NCBI GenBank assembly: GCA_003141555.1
Contig: PLMN01000023.1
Coordinates: 1-64,000 of the forward strand
DNA: 64,000 nucleotides
Source: Candidatus Aminicenantota bacterium
Lineage (GTDB): Bacteria; Acidobacteriota; Aminicenantia; Aminicenantales; UBA4085
Direction: 5' to 3'
Shown here: one piece after another, positions 8,455-17,000 of the stretch
Numbering within the stretch: position 1 is the first letter of the stretch
Layout of the letters: each line of letters starts with the position of its first letter
Program-made: the position numbers and the translations under genes
Notes under the pieces: model-generated
The model's database searches: none
The model's input: only the letters and a program-made list of their open reading frames with translations
Told to the model about the DNA's origin: nothing

Positions 8455-10866
8455 ATGAAGAAACTCAAAATCATCGGCGGCGGAATCCTGGCCCTGCTGA
8501 TCCTGGTGTTCATCGGAGCCCTGATCTTCGCCGGGCACATCGCCCACAAAGGGCTGCCGGACTACGCGACGGACATCAAACTCCGGGGGATGGCCGACGA
8601 GGTGACCATTTACCGCGATGCCTGGGCCGTCCCCCACATTTTCGCCAGGAACGAGCCCGATCTCTACCGGGCCACGGGCTACGTCATGGCCCAGGACCGC
8701 CTCTGGCAGATGGACCTCATCCGCCGGGCCACGTCGGGCCGCCTGGCCGAGATCTTCGGCGACAGCCTGGTCGACGCCGACCTCCTCATGCGGATGCTCC
8801 GCATGTCGGAGAAGTCCCGGCGGATGCTGTCCGCGGCGGACCCGGCGATCGTCGCCTCGCTGGCCGCCTTCGCCGACGGGGTCAACCAGTACCTCGAAAC
8901 GCACCGGGACAAGCTCCCGCTCGAATTTACCCTCCTCGGCTATGCCCCGGAGCCCTGGGCCCCCGAGCACACGCTCAACCTGATCGGCTACATCGCCTGG
9001 ATGGGCGCGAACACTACGCCGCGCAAGGGCTTTTACTACCGGGCCGGGCGGCTCCTGGGGTTCGATTCCCCGACCTACAAGGAGCTCCTCCCGGATCCCT
9101 CGCTCCAGACGACGGTCATCCACCCGGACTTCAAGCTTCCAGCCGCCAGCGCGCCGCTCGGAGCGTGGCTGACAACGAAGACCGACGCACTCGCGGATCT
9201 CGGCCTGCTCCTCTCCCCCGCGAGTAACAACTGGGCCGTGTCGGGCGAGCGGAGCGAGACGGGGAAACCGCTCGTGGCCAACGACATGCACCTCGAGCTC
9301 TCTCTCCCCGGCATCTGGTACCAGATGCACCAGGTCGTGGAGGGCGGGCTCGACGTCACGGGCGTCGCCCTGCCCGGCAGCCCGGTCATCATCGCCGGCC
9401 ACAACGCCCGGATCGCCTGGGGCATGACCTTCGTCCACCAGGATGCGATGGACTTCTACAAGGAGACGATCAATCCGGAGAATCCCCTCGAATACCGCTT
9501 CAACGACGGCTGGCGCCCGCTCGCCGTCCGTCCGGAGGTCATCAAGATCAAAGGCGGCGCCGCCGTGACCCGTGAGGTGCGCTCGACCCACCGCGGGCCC
9601 ATCGTCTCCAACGAGAAGGACTTCGGCAAGGGCGAGGCGGTCTCGATGAGGTGGCTCGGCATGGACGACAGCAACGAGATCCAGGCTATCTACAAGCTCG
9701 ACCGCGCCGGCGGCTGGAAGGAGTTCCGGGAGGCGGTCCGGGGCTTCATCGCGGTCGGGGTGAACGTCGTCTATGGCGACGTGGACGGCAACATCGGCCT
9801 GGCGACGTGCGCCGGCGTGCCCATCCGGGCCAAGGGCGACGGGCTGATGGTCGCGCCGGGCGACACGGACGACGCCGAATGGAAGGGCATGGTCCCCTTC
9901 GAGGAGCTGCCGTTCACCTACAACCCGCCCGGCGGCGCGGTCTCGTCGGCCAACAACCGGCCCGCCGACGCGTCGTATCCGCATTTCATCGGCAGCGCCT
10001 TCGATCGCAACCGCATCGAGCGCATCCGCCGGCTCCTCGCCGAGAAGCCCAAATTCACGGTCGAGGACTTCGCCCGGATGCAGGCCGACATCACCTCGGT
10101 CCGGGCCGAGGAGATCCTCCCCATCCTGGTCGGCGAGCTCGGGCGCATGCCCGACCTCATCCCGGAGGAGAAAGACGCCTTGGCCCTCCTCAAGGGCTGG
10201 GACGGCCGGTATGGGGCCCAAAGCGCGGCGCCGCTCGTCTTCGAGACGCTCTTCTGGCAGCTGGCCCGCGACATCGCCGGGGACGAGCTCGGCCCGGAGC
10301 TCACGGACGAATTCCTGGGCGTCGCCGCCGGCGACTTCATGGTCAAGGTCCTGCGGAACCCGGACTCTCCCTGGTGGGACGATGTCCGGACCGCGGACCG
10401 GCGCGAGAGCGCGGCCAACATCCTCCGCCGGAGCTTCGCGGCCACGGTAGCGGACCTCGAAAACGGATGGGGCGGCGACCTCCGGCTCTGGAGCTGGGGC
10501 GCGGCCCACAGCTTGACCCTGAGGCATCCCCTGGCGCGCGTCCGGCTGCTCGAAAGGATTTTCCACCTGAACCGGGGGCCGTTCAAGCTCGGGGGCAACT
10601 TCGACACGCCGAACGCCTATTCCTACTCGCGCGCCCGCGGCCCCCAGGTCACGCAAGGCCCGTCGCAGAGGCACATCTTCGATACGGCCGACTGGAACCG
10701 GTCGCTGTCCGTCCTTCCGACGGGCGAATCGGGCATCCCCGCAAGCCCTCACTACGGCGACCAGACGGAGCTGTATGTCGGCGACCGCTACCATCCGGAT
10801 TACGTGGCGCGGGACCTGATCGAGAAGGCGGCCAAATACAAGATGAAAATACTCAAGGCGGAGTGA
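8455..10866 (+). CDS. penicillin acylase-family N-terminal nucleophile hydrolase
   Basis: This 803-residue protein opens with a membrane helix or uncleaved signal (about residues 5-27). The alpha-chain region carries the conserved VPHIFARNEPDLYRATGYVMAQDRLWQMD block. The autoproteolysis site is visible at PASNNWAV: Ser257 would become the N-terminal nucleophile of the beta chain, as in the GSNxW motif of the family. NDMHLELSLPGIWYQMH follows, as expected. Substrates of the family range from beta-lactams to acyl-homoserine lactones and other amides, and cannot be chosen here. No clear Shine-Dalgarno sequence precedes the ATG. The GH38 gene is divergent and a racemase gene follows 52 bases downstream. 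Confidence 0.9.
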   Translation: MKKLKIIGGGILALLILVFIGALIFAGHIAHKGLPDYATDIKLRGMADEVTIYRDAWAVPHIFARNEPDLYRATGYVMAQDRLWQMDLIRRATSGRLAEIFGDSLVDADLLMRMLRMSEKSRRMLSAADPAIVASLAAFADGVNQYLETHRDKLPLEFTLLGYAPEPWAPEHTLNLIGYIAWMGANTTPRKGFYYRAGRLLGFDSPTYKELLPDPSLQTTVIHPDFKLPAASAPLGAWLTTKTDALADLGLLLSPASNNWAVSGERSETGKPLVANDMHLELSLPGIWYQMHQVVEGGLDVTGVALPGSPVIIAGHNARIAWGMTFVHQDAMDFYKETINPENPLEYRFNDGWRPLAVRPEVIKIKGGAAVTREVRSTHRGPIVSNEKDFGKGEAVSMRWLGMDDSNEIQAIYKLDRAGGWKEFREAVRGFIAVGVNVVYGDVDGNIGLATCAGVPIRAKGDGLMVAPGDTDDAEWKGMVPFEELPFTYNPPGGAVSSANNRPADASYPHFIGSAFDRNRIERIRRLLAEKPKFTVEDFARMQADITSVRAEEILPILVGELGRMPDLIPEEKDALALLKGWDGRYGAQSAAPLVFETLFWQLARDIAGDELGPELTDEFLGVAAGDFMVKVLRNPDSPWWDDVRTADRRESAANILRRSFAATVADLENGWGGDLRLWSWGAAHSLTLRHPLARVRLLERIFHLNRGPFKLGGNFDTPNAYSYSRARGPQVTQGPSQRHIFDTADWNRSLSVLPTGESGIPASPHYGDQTELYVGDRYHPDYVARDLIEKAAKYKMKILKAE

Positions 10867-10918
10867 AGGCGGAGCGGCTCCCGCGCGGATCGCAGCGGGA
10901 GGGGCGAAAGGAAGCCAT

Positions 10919-11608
10919 ATGAAGACCATCGGACTGATCGGGGGGATGAGCTGGGAATCGACGCTCGAATACTACCGTCTCATCAACGAGCGGATCAAGG
11001 AAAGACTCGGAGGCTTCCACTCGGCCGAGATCGCCCTCCGCTCGATCGATTTCGCCGAGATCGAGGACATGCAGACGCGCGGAGACTGGGACGCGGCCGC
11101 GGCCCGGCTCGTCCGGGCGGCGGTCGAGCTGGAGCGGGGCGGGGCCGACTTCGCCCTCCTCTGCACCAACACGATGCACAAGGTCTTCGACGCCATCCAA
11201 GCCGGCGTCCGCATCCCCCTGATCCACATCGCCGATGTGACCGGCCGGGAAATCAGGGCCCGGGGGTTGACGCGCATCGGCCTCCTCGGCACGAAGTTCA
11301 CCATGGAACAGGACTTCTACAAAGGGAAGCTCGAGAAGGACTACGGAATCGAGGTTCTTGTCCCTGACCCGGGCGAGCGCGAGGACGTCCACAGGATCAT
11401 TTATCAAGAGCTGTGCATGGGCGTAGTGAAAGGCGCGTCGCGGGACATCTACGCGGCGATCATCCGCCGCCTGCAAGCCCGGGGCGCCCAGGGGATCGTC
11501 CTAGGCTGCACCGAGATCCCCCTGCTGGTCAAACAGGAGGACGTCCCGATCCCGGTCTTCGACACGACGGCCCTCCACGCCCGGGCCGCCGCCGACGCCG
11601 CGCTCTGA
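10919..11608 (+). CDS. aspartate/glutamate racemase-family amino-acid racemase
   Basis: This 229-residue protein matches the PLP-independent Asp/Glu racemase family in length and motifs. The N-terminal IGLIGGMSWEST is the family signature. The two catalytic cysteines sit in CTNTMH (Cys82) and GCTEIPLL (Cys197), both present. It starts 52 bases after the penicillin acylase-like gene, with AAGGAAG close upstream of the ATG, so the two are probably co-transcribed. A YgeA-like broad-spectrum racemase is as likely as a dedicated aspartate racemase. Production or recycling of D-amino acids is the expected function. Confidence 0.88.
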   Translation: MKTIGLIGGMSWESTLEYYRLINERIKERLGGFHSAEIALRSIDFAEIEDMQTRGDWDAAAARLVRAAVELERGGADFALLCTNTMHKVFDAIQAGVRIPLIHIADVTGREIRARGLTRIGLLGTKFTMEQDFYKGKLEKDYGIEVLVPDPGEREDVHRIIYQELCMGVVKGASRDIYAAIIRRLQARGAQGIVLGCTEIPLLVKQEDVPIPVFDTTALHARAAADAAL

Positions 11609-11654
11609 CGGAGCGGCGCCGCCGCCGCGGATTAGGACCGTACATCCGGATAAT

Positions 11655-14078
11655 TCATGAAACGGCCTCCGGGGAGGAGGCGATCTTCGCCTTTTTCATC
11701 AAGCGGATTTTCACCTGGTCATTAACCAAGAGCGAAAAAATGAAGTTGTAGCCGATCAGCAAGAGGATCACCGCGAACGGAAGCGGAGGCAGGGCCCCCG
11801 GAATCCCAAAATACGAGATCAGGCCACCCACAAACATATCAGCCAGAACGGCGATCAAGAGGATCCGGCTCGGGGACGAGCTCCAGAAATGCCTCCGTTC
11901 CCGGATGACCCAGAGCGATGTCAGGGCCGAAAACAGGAGGATGGCGAAGCTGAATGTCCGAACATGCGGATCGGACGGCGGCCAATGCCAAAGCTTCAAT
12001 CCGATCCAAAGAAGCAGGAGGGATTCCAGAACCATGCAGACGCCCAGAACGGCCGCGACTCTGACGAAACCGGCGATGTTCCAGGTGTCGGGCGATCGGG
12101 ACCAGCGGACATGGTCCGTGGACAAGGATATTTTCACGAAATCCGTCATCAGCAACAGGAGGACCATGGCGAACGCGGAGACCACGAAGTCGCCGGTGAT
12201 GAGGAAAACGCCCACGACGAACGAGGTCTTCAGGATCGTCCTCATGATTTTGTTCAAAACCCAAGTGTTGATCCGCTGATAGATCTTCCGGCCGTTCTGG
12301 ACCAGGGTGACGATCCCCGACAATCCCGGGCTCGTCAAGACGACGCTGGCGGAGGCCTTGGCGATATCCGTCGCGGACTTCACGGCGATCCCCACTTCGG
12401 CCTGCTTGAGCGCGGGGGCATCGTTCACGCCGTCGCCCGTCATGCCAACGATGTGCCGTCCGGCCTGAAGGCTCTGAACGATGAAGAACTTGTCTTCGGG
12501 ATAGACTTCGGCGAATCCCGCGCTCCGCTCCATCAGCCTCAGGGCCGCGGCCCGGTCGGTTGCAAGAAGAGTTTTGAGATCCGACATGGGGGCGATCTCG
12601 GCGCCGAGGCCGAGATCGCGCGCGACCTCGCGGGCGATGGGCAACGCGTCGCCGGTCAGCATCTTGACGGATACGCCCAAGGCCTGGAGCTCATGGATCA
12701 GCTCCTTCGAATCCGGCCGGAGCCCGTCGCGAAGGGCGGCCAATCCCACGATGACGGGACCACCGGCATCCTGCCGGGCGACGGCCAGCGTCTTGGCCCC
12801 CGCCCTCGAATCGTCCGCGAGACGGGCTTCCAGGGCCGCGAGGTCCTCCTGTCCAAGCCGGCATTCCCCGGCGATGGCCGCCAACGCCCCTTTCATGACG
12901 CGGAACGATTCCTTCCCGTTCAAGATCCGGGCTTCAGTTTTGCGGACTCGGGGATCAAAGGGGATGAAGCTCTCTTGGATATATGCCGCTCCGCCAAGCC
13001 CCCGCTCCCGGGCCAGCCGGATGAAGGCCAAATCCAGGGGATCCTGGTTGGCCTCCTGCGAAGCAAGGGCGCCGATCAGAATGACGTCCTCCTCGGTAAA
13101 AGAGCCCAGGGGGACGACCCGGGAAACCGACATCTCGTTCAAGGTCAAGGTCCCGGTTTTGTCGACGCACAGGACGTCCATAGTTGCGGCGTCTTCCGTC
13201 GCGCTCAGCCGCGTGACGAGGACGTTGTCCCGGGCCAGCTCGCGGGCCCCGAGGGCCAGGCTGACCGTGAACATCACGGGCAGGGCGACGGGAATCGCCG
13301 AGAGCAAAAGGACGAGCATCAAGGGCAGGATTTCGAGAAGGGGAAAACCCCGGAGAGCCGAAACGCCCAAGGTCAAGCTCAGCAGTCCGCCGATGATGAG
13401 AAGAAGCCACTTTACGAGCCTGGCGACAACCTCCTCCATGTGCAGCTTGGGGCGGGCGATCTGGACGAGCTGCGTCGTTCTTCCATAGTTCGTCGCCGCG
13501 CCCGTCCGGAGGACGACCCCCGTCGCCTCGCCCCGTCTGACGACGGATCCGGCATACAACGGATCTCCTGCCTTTTTATCCGAAATCATGGATTCGCCCG
13601 TCAGCGAGGACTGGTCCGCAGCCGGCGTCCCTTCCAAAATTTTAAGGTCCGCAGGGACGAAATCCCCAGGTCGGACCCGAAGGATGTCTCCGGGAACCAG
13701 TTCGCGGGCGGGAACAAGCGTCCACGCGCCGTCCCTCAGCGTCCTGGCCTGGATTTGGAGCTTGGCCTTCAGCTCTTCGACCGCCCGGGACGACTTCCGC
13801 TCCTCCAGGAAACCGATGACCGCATTCACGACGAGCAGCGCGCCGACGATCGCCACATCCGCGAATTTGCGCAGGAACCACGACAGGACGATGATGCCTT
13901 CGAGCATCCAAGCGGTGAGGCCCCAGAATTTCTTGAGGAATTCCCGGACGGGAAGGGGCCGCACGTCCGGGATTTCGTTCGCGCCGAACCTGAGCCGGAG
14001 GCGTTCGACCTCCGCCGTCGTCAAGCCGGCGGCAAGCCGGCCGCCAGGAATCTCATCCGCCGCCGGGCCGCAGTTCAA
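11655..14078 (-). CDS. P-type ATPase, plasma-membrane proton-pump type (IIIA)
   Basis: This 807-residue protein has all P-type ATPase landmarks: the TGES actuator loop (residues 160-163), the PVALP membrane motif (263-267), DKTGTLT with phosphorylated Asp306, and MTGDGVNDAPALK in the P domain. No N-terminal heavy-metal domain is present. PVALP instead of the CPx motif and the overall arrangement fit the H+-ATPase branch (P3A) rather than copper/zinc or calcium pumps. The TTG start is fused to the stop of the upstream CGGC gene (TTGA), so translation is coupled. Ion specificity is inferred. The operon begins at a promoter region that contains a Fur box, so regulation by iron is plausible. Confidence 0.87.
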   Translation of the reverse strand: MNCGPAADEIPGGRLAAGLTTAEVERLRLRFGANEIPDVRPLPVREFLKKFWGLTAWMLEGIIVLSWFLRKFADVAIVGALLVVNAVIGFLEERKSSRAVEELKAKLQIQARTLRDGAWTLVPARELVPGDILRVRPGDFVPADLKILEGTPAADQSSLTGESMISDKKAGDPLYAGSVVRRGEATGVVLRTGAATNYGRTTQLVQIARPKLHMEEVVARLVKWLLLIIGGLLSLTLGVSALRGFPLLEILPLMLVLLLSAIPVALPVMFTVSLALGARELARDNVLVTRLSATEDAATMDVLCVDKTGTLTLNEMSVSRVVPLGSFTEEDVILIGALASQEANQDPLDLAFIRLARERGLGGAAYIQESFIPFDPRVRKTEARILNGKESFRVMKGALAAIAGECRLGQEDLAALEARLADDSRAGAKTLAVARQDAGGPVIVGLAALRDGLRPDSKELIHELQALGVSVKMLTGDALPIAREVARDLGLGAEIAPMSDLKTLLATDRAAALRLMERSAGFAEVYPEDKFFIVQSLQAGRHIVGMTGDGVNDAPALKQAEVGIAVKSATDIAKASASVVLTSPGLSGIVTLVQNGRKIYQRINTWVLNKIMRTILKTSFVVGVFLITGDFVVSAFAMVLLLLMTDFVKISLSTDHVRWSRSPDTWNIAGFVRVAAVLGVCMVLESLLLLWIGLKLWHWPPSDPHVRTFSFAILLFSALTSLWVIRERRHFWSSSPSRILLIAVLADMFVGGLISYFGIPGALPPLPFAVILLLIGYNFIFSLLVNDQVKIRLMKKAKIASSPEAVS

Positions 14079-14518
14079 TTATAGGCCTCCATGACGGCCC
14101 GGTCCTCGGCCAGAAGATCCGCCGCTAGATCTTCCATTCCTCCGTCGGTCCAGAAAGGGAGCTTCTCATGGACGGATAGGTATTTCAACGGAATGGGATG
14201 CGTCCCGACGACGACCGGAAGTCCATAGCGCGCTTCGATGAACGCCTTGAATTCCCGGATGCGGGGACAGGGCGGATAGCCGACGATCAGGCCGGTGGCC
14301 AAGTGAATGACCTGAGCGCCGTTGTTCTTCATTTCCTCGGGGACGGATTCGACGTTCCCACCCGGGCACCCCCCGCAATACGAAAAGCCCACGACCTCGA
14401 CCGGATCCTCTTTCGGATATCGGGCAAAAGCGCCGACCCGTTCCCGGAGGGCCCGGAAGCACTTGCCCCCGCCGCAACTTTGATACCGGCCGCAGATGAT
14501 GATCCCGATTCGCGTCAT
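14075..14518 (-). CDS. CGGC domain-containing protein
   Basis: This 147-residue protein carries many paired cysteines: ICGRYQSCGGGKCF near the N-terminus, FSYCGGCPGGN in the middle (the CGGC motif that names the family) and a conserved His after each block. GAAGGAGATCGGCTC precedes the ATG. CGGC proteins are presumed metal-binding; their biochemical role is not established. The gene is the first of a two-gene operon with the P-type ATPase and starts about 90 bases from a Fur box. That makes a function in metal sensing, storage or delivery attractive but unproven. Confidence 0.82.
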   Translation of the reverse strand: MTRIGIIICGRYQSCGGGKCFRALRERVGAFARYPKEDPVEVVGFSYCGGCPGGNVESVPEEMKNNGAQVIHLATGLIVGYPPCPRIREFKAFIEARYGLPVVVGTHPIPLKYLSVHEKLPFWTDGGMEDLAADLLAEDRAVMEAYN

Positions 14519-14596
14519 GAGCCGATCTCCTTCGGGCAGCTTCGCGGGAAGCGGCCTCCCATAAATTTAGCATCCTTCCCTTCGAAATGAAAATGG

Positions 14597-14629
14597 ATTA
14601 TAATTCTATTGATAATAATAACCATTATC
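14597..14629. promoter_or_regulatory. divergent promoters with an overlapping Fur box
   Basis: GATAATAATAACCATTATC (14611-14629) matches the classical 19-bp Fur box (GATAATGATAATCATTATC) at 17 positions. Immediately to its left the symmetrical ATTATAATT supplies a TATAAT -10 on both strands: 14599-14604 for the dsrC-like operon and 14602-14597 for the CGGC/ATPase operon. For the plus-strand promoter the box covers the expected start site; for the minus-strand promoter it covers the -35 region. One site could therefore repress both operons. -35 elements are weak. Confidence 0.72.
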
Positions 14630-14688
14630 AATAATTGGGCCCCGGGGATCCCGCTGATCCAGCAGCCGGTCAATCCAGGAGGACGCTT

Positions 14689-15009
14689 ATGACTCTCGTG
14701 TTATCCGACGGAAAAGTCATCGGTCTCAACGAAGACGGTTTCATGAATCGGCCCGGCGAGTGGGATCGGATCGTGGCCGCGGCTTTAGCCAAAGACCAGG
14801 AGGGGATCGAGAGCCTGTCTCAAGAACATTGGGCGGTCATCGAGTTCATCCGCGCGTACTATCTCGACCACGGCCAGGCGCCCATGGTCCGGAATCTTTG
14901 TCAGTCCACGCGTTCCACCCTCCGCAAAATCTATGAGCTTTTCCCGTCCGGGCCGGCCAAAGGAGCCTGCAAGCTCGCCGGTCTGCCCAAGCCCGACGGC
15001 TGCGTCTGA
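14689..15009 (+). CDS. dsrC: DsrC-family sulfur-carrier protein
   Basis: This 106-residue protein ends in a flexible arm ELFPSGPAKGACKLAGLPKP followed by DGCV. The penultimate Cys105 (CysA) and Cys94 (CysB), eleven residues apart, are both present. Having both distinguishes true DsrC, which forms the trisulfide substrate of DsrMK, from TusE, which keeps only CysA. AGGAGG stands 6 bases before the ATG at 14689. Genes for a DsrM-like and a DsrK-like protein follow at 13 and 3 bases, giving a minimal DsrC-DsrMK operon. No dsrAB is visible in the window, so the sulfur donor may instead be the nearby cysteine desulfurase (inference). Confidence 0.88.
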   Translation: MTLVLSDGKVIGLNEDGFMNRPGEWDRIVAAALAKDQEGIESLSQEHWAVIEFIRAYYLDHGQAPMVRNLCQSTRSTLRKIYELFPSGPAKGACKLAGLPKPDGCV

Positions 15010-15022
15010 GCGGGAACGAGGA

Positions 15023-15652
15023 GTGAATCTTCTGCGATGGGCCGTCCTCACGGCCGGCGTGATATCCCTGGCCGTTCTCATTCTGCGTGCCCGATGGGCG
15101 GCGGCGTTCGGAAGGCCCGAATCGTACGCTCCGGCGCGGGGAAGCGCCCGGCGGGGGATCATTTACGCGCTGGGCCGAGGGCTTCTTCCCTGGGAAAAGG
15201 AAAGTGCCCGGCTCCACCTCGCAACATACGTGGCCGGGATCCTCTACCATGCCGGCCTATTCGGCGCGTTCGCCATCCTCTCGGCGCAGGCCGCGGACAT
15301 TGCGATGCCTCGCCCCGTGGCTTTTCTCCTCCGCATCGACTTGGCCCTGGGACTCTTTTCGGGAATCGGTCTCCTGATCAAGCGCGCCGCTCGATCCCTT
15401 TCCCGCTTCCTAAGCCGATGCGACGATTACGCGGCCAATCTAATCGTGGATCTTTTTCTGGCTTTCGCGCTCGCGGCTTCCCTCGACGCCCGCGCTGAAG
15501 TGCCGTTCATGGCCATATCGGTGATTCTGCTCATCTATATTCCTCTTGGAAAAATCCGCCATTGCCTTTTCTTTTTCCGCTCTCGGATCGGCTTCGGCCG
15601 GCTGTTGGGAAGACGAGGCGTTCTGCCGCCCGGAAGGGCGTCGGCGAGCTGA
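15023..15652 (+). CDS. DsrM/NarI-like membrane cytochrome b subunit
   Basis: This 209-residue protein has about five membrane helices: near residues 4-23, 60-85, 95-120, 135-155 and 160-185. Histidines in LYHAGLFGAF and GKIRHCLFFF lie where NarI/DsrM-type proteins place heme b ligands. The GTG start at 15023 overlaps the end of its AACGAGGAG ribosome site region and lies 13 bases after dsrC. It is shorter than classical DsrM (about 330 residues) and closer in size to HmeC/TmcC-like subunits. It probably oxidises menaquinol and passes electrons to the Fe-S protein encoded next. Confidence 0.72.
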   Translation: MNLLRWAVLTAGVISLAVLILRARWAAAFGRPESYAPARGSARRGIIYALGRGLLPWEKESARLHLATYVAGILYHAGLFGAFAILSAQAADIAMPRPVAFLLRIDLALGLFSGIGLLIKRAARSLSRFLSRCDDYAANLIVDLFLAFALAASLDARAEVPFMAISVILLIYIPLGKIRHCLFFFRSRIGFGRLLGRRGVLPPGRASAS

Positions 15653-15655
15653 TAC

Positions 15656-16990
15656 ATGCCCGAAATCCCGATGCGGAAGCGAACCTGGGCGGAGCGTTTG
15701 GAAGATCTCCCGCCCCGTAATTTCAAAGCGGCCATCCAAACCCTGGCCGACATCATCGACACACCGTCCGCCGACGGGCTGGAGTCCTGCGTCCGGTGTG
15801 GACTTTGCGCCGAATCCTGCCATTACTTTCTCGACGACCGGGACCTGCGTTCCGTTCCCGCCTACAAGCTCAACCTGATTATCCGTATCTTCCGCCGCCA
15901 GATCGCCGGCGCCGGCCGTCCTCGCCGCGGCGCCCCCGGTCTGAGCGCCGCGGCGATCCGGGAATGGGCAGACGCGCTTTACGGGCGCTGCACGCTCTGC
16001 GGACGCTGCATGGTCAATTGCACCATGGGCATTCGCATCCCGTCGATCATCCGCAAGGGGCGGGCCGTCCTCGCCTCCCTCGGCCTCGTCCCCGACGGTC
16101 TCGACTCCACGCTGGCCACGGCCCGCGAGACCGGCAACAACATGGGAATCACCCGCGAAGATTGGATGGAAACGGCAGCCTGGCTGGAGGAAGACCTCCG
16201 CACGGAGACGAGCGACCTCCGGATCCGCATGCCCATGGACGCGGCCGGGGCGGATTTTCTTTATGCCGTGAATCCCCGCGAGCCGAAGTTCTATCCCCTG
16301 ACCTTGACCGCCGCGGCGAAGCTCTTCCATGCGGCCGGGCGAAGCTGGACGCTGTCGTCCCATGCCTTCGACGTGACCAATTACGCCTATTTCGTCGGGG
16401 ACGACGCCCTCGCGGCCCGATTCGCCTCCCGGCTCAGAGAAGCCATGGACGCCTTGAACATAAAGACTCTTGTCCTCTCGGAGTGCGGCCACGGGTTCGC
16501 TTCAAATCGCTGGGAAGCCGCTTCCTGGCTGGCCGAAAAGCTCGACCGCGAAGTGAAAAGCGTCTTGGAAATCGTGGCCGAAGACCTCAGGGCCGGCCGG
16601 ATCCGCCTCGATCCCGACCGCAACCCGAAGACCGTCACGCTCCATGATCCCTGCCAGCTCGTTCGGATGGGAGGGATCATCGAGGAGCAGCGTGAGATTT
16701 TGAGGCATTGCGTCCGCCGGTTCGTCGAAATGACGCCCAACCGCAAGGATAATTATTGCTGCGGGGGCGGGGGCGGACAGTTGTCCATGTCCGAATTCGC
16801 GGCCCGCCGAAAGAGCGCGGGACGGATTAAGGCCGCCCAGATAGCCCGCACCGAAGCCCAGGTTGTCGCCTCACCCTGTCATAATTGCCTCGACCAGCTG
16901 GCCGACATCAATAAGCACTACAGGCTCGGCGTCGAAATCAAAAGCGTTTTGGAATTGGCGGCCGAGGCTCTGCTCCCGCCTCAGGGTTGA
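15656..16990 (+). CDS. DsrK/HdrD-like iron-sulfur protein
   Basis: This 444-residue cytoplasmic protein has two [4Fe-4S] ferredoxin motifs: CVRCGLCAESC (Cys45, 48, 51, 55) and CTLCGRCMVNC (Cys112, 115, 118, 122). The C-terminal half has the CCG-type cysteine motifs HDPCQLVRMGG, NYCCGGGGG and SPCHNC that hold the catalytic non-cubane cluster in HdrB/HdrD/DsrK proteins. The ATG lies 3 bases after the stop of the membrane subunit. With DsrC in the same operon the best reading is the disulfide/trisulfide-reducing partner of DsrC. TmcB or HmeD, which also pair with NarI-like subunits, are alternatives. Confidence 0.8.
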   Translation: MPEIPMRKRTWAERLEDLPPRNFKAAIQTLADIIDTPSADGLESCVRCGLCAESCHYFLDDRDLRSVPAYKLNLIIRIFRRQIAGAGRPRRGAPGLSAAAIREWADALYGRCTLCGRCMVNCTMGIRIPSIIRKGRAVLASLGLVPDGLDSTLATARETGNNMGITREDWMETAAWLEEDLRTETSDLRIRMPMDAAGADFLYAVNPREPKFYPLTLTAAAKLFHAAGRSWTLSSHAFDVTNYAYFVGDDALAARFASRLREAMDALNIKTLVLSECGHGFASNRWEAASWLAEKLDREVKSVLEIVAEDLRAGRIRLDPDRNPKTVTLHDPCQLVRMGGIIEEQREILRHCVRRFVEMTPNRKDNYCCGGGGGQLSMSEFAARRKSAGRIKAAQIARTEAQVVASPCHNCLDQLADINKHYRLGVEIKSVLELAAEALLPPQG

Positions 16991-17000
16991 AGGACACGGC

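Noticed and set aside
7957-10929. 990-codon open frame on the minus strand
   Set aside because: It lies antisense to the well-supported penicillin acylase gene, is rich in Arg/Gly/Asp/Val as expected for a GC-rich shadow frame, and shows no domain.
11889-14084. 731-codon open frame on the plus strand
   Set aside because: Antisense to the P-type ATPase, whose motifs are complete; composition is that of a shadow frame.
14689-16990. Complete dissimilatory sulfite reduction pathway
   Set aside because: Only DsrC and DsrMK-like genes are seen. No dsrAB, dsrD or dsrJOP genes occur in the window, so sulfate or sulfite respiration is not claimed.
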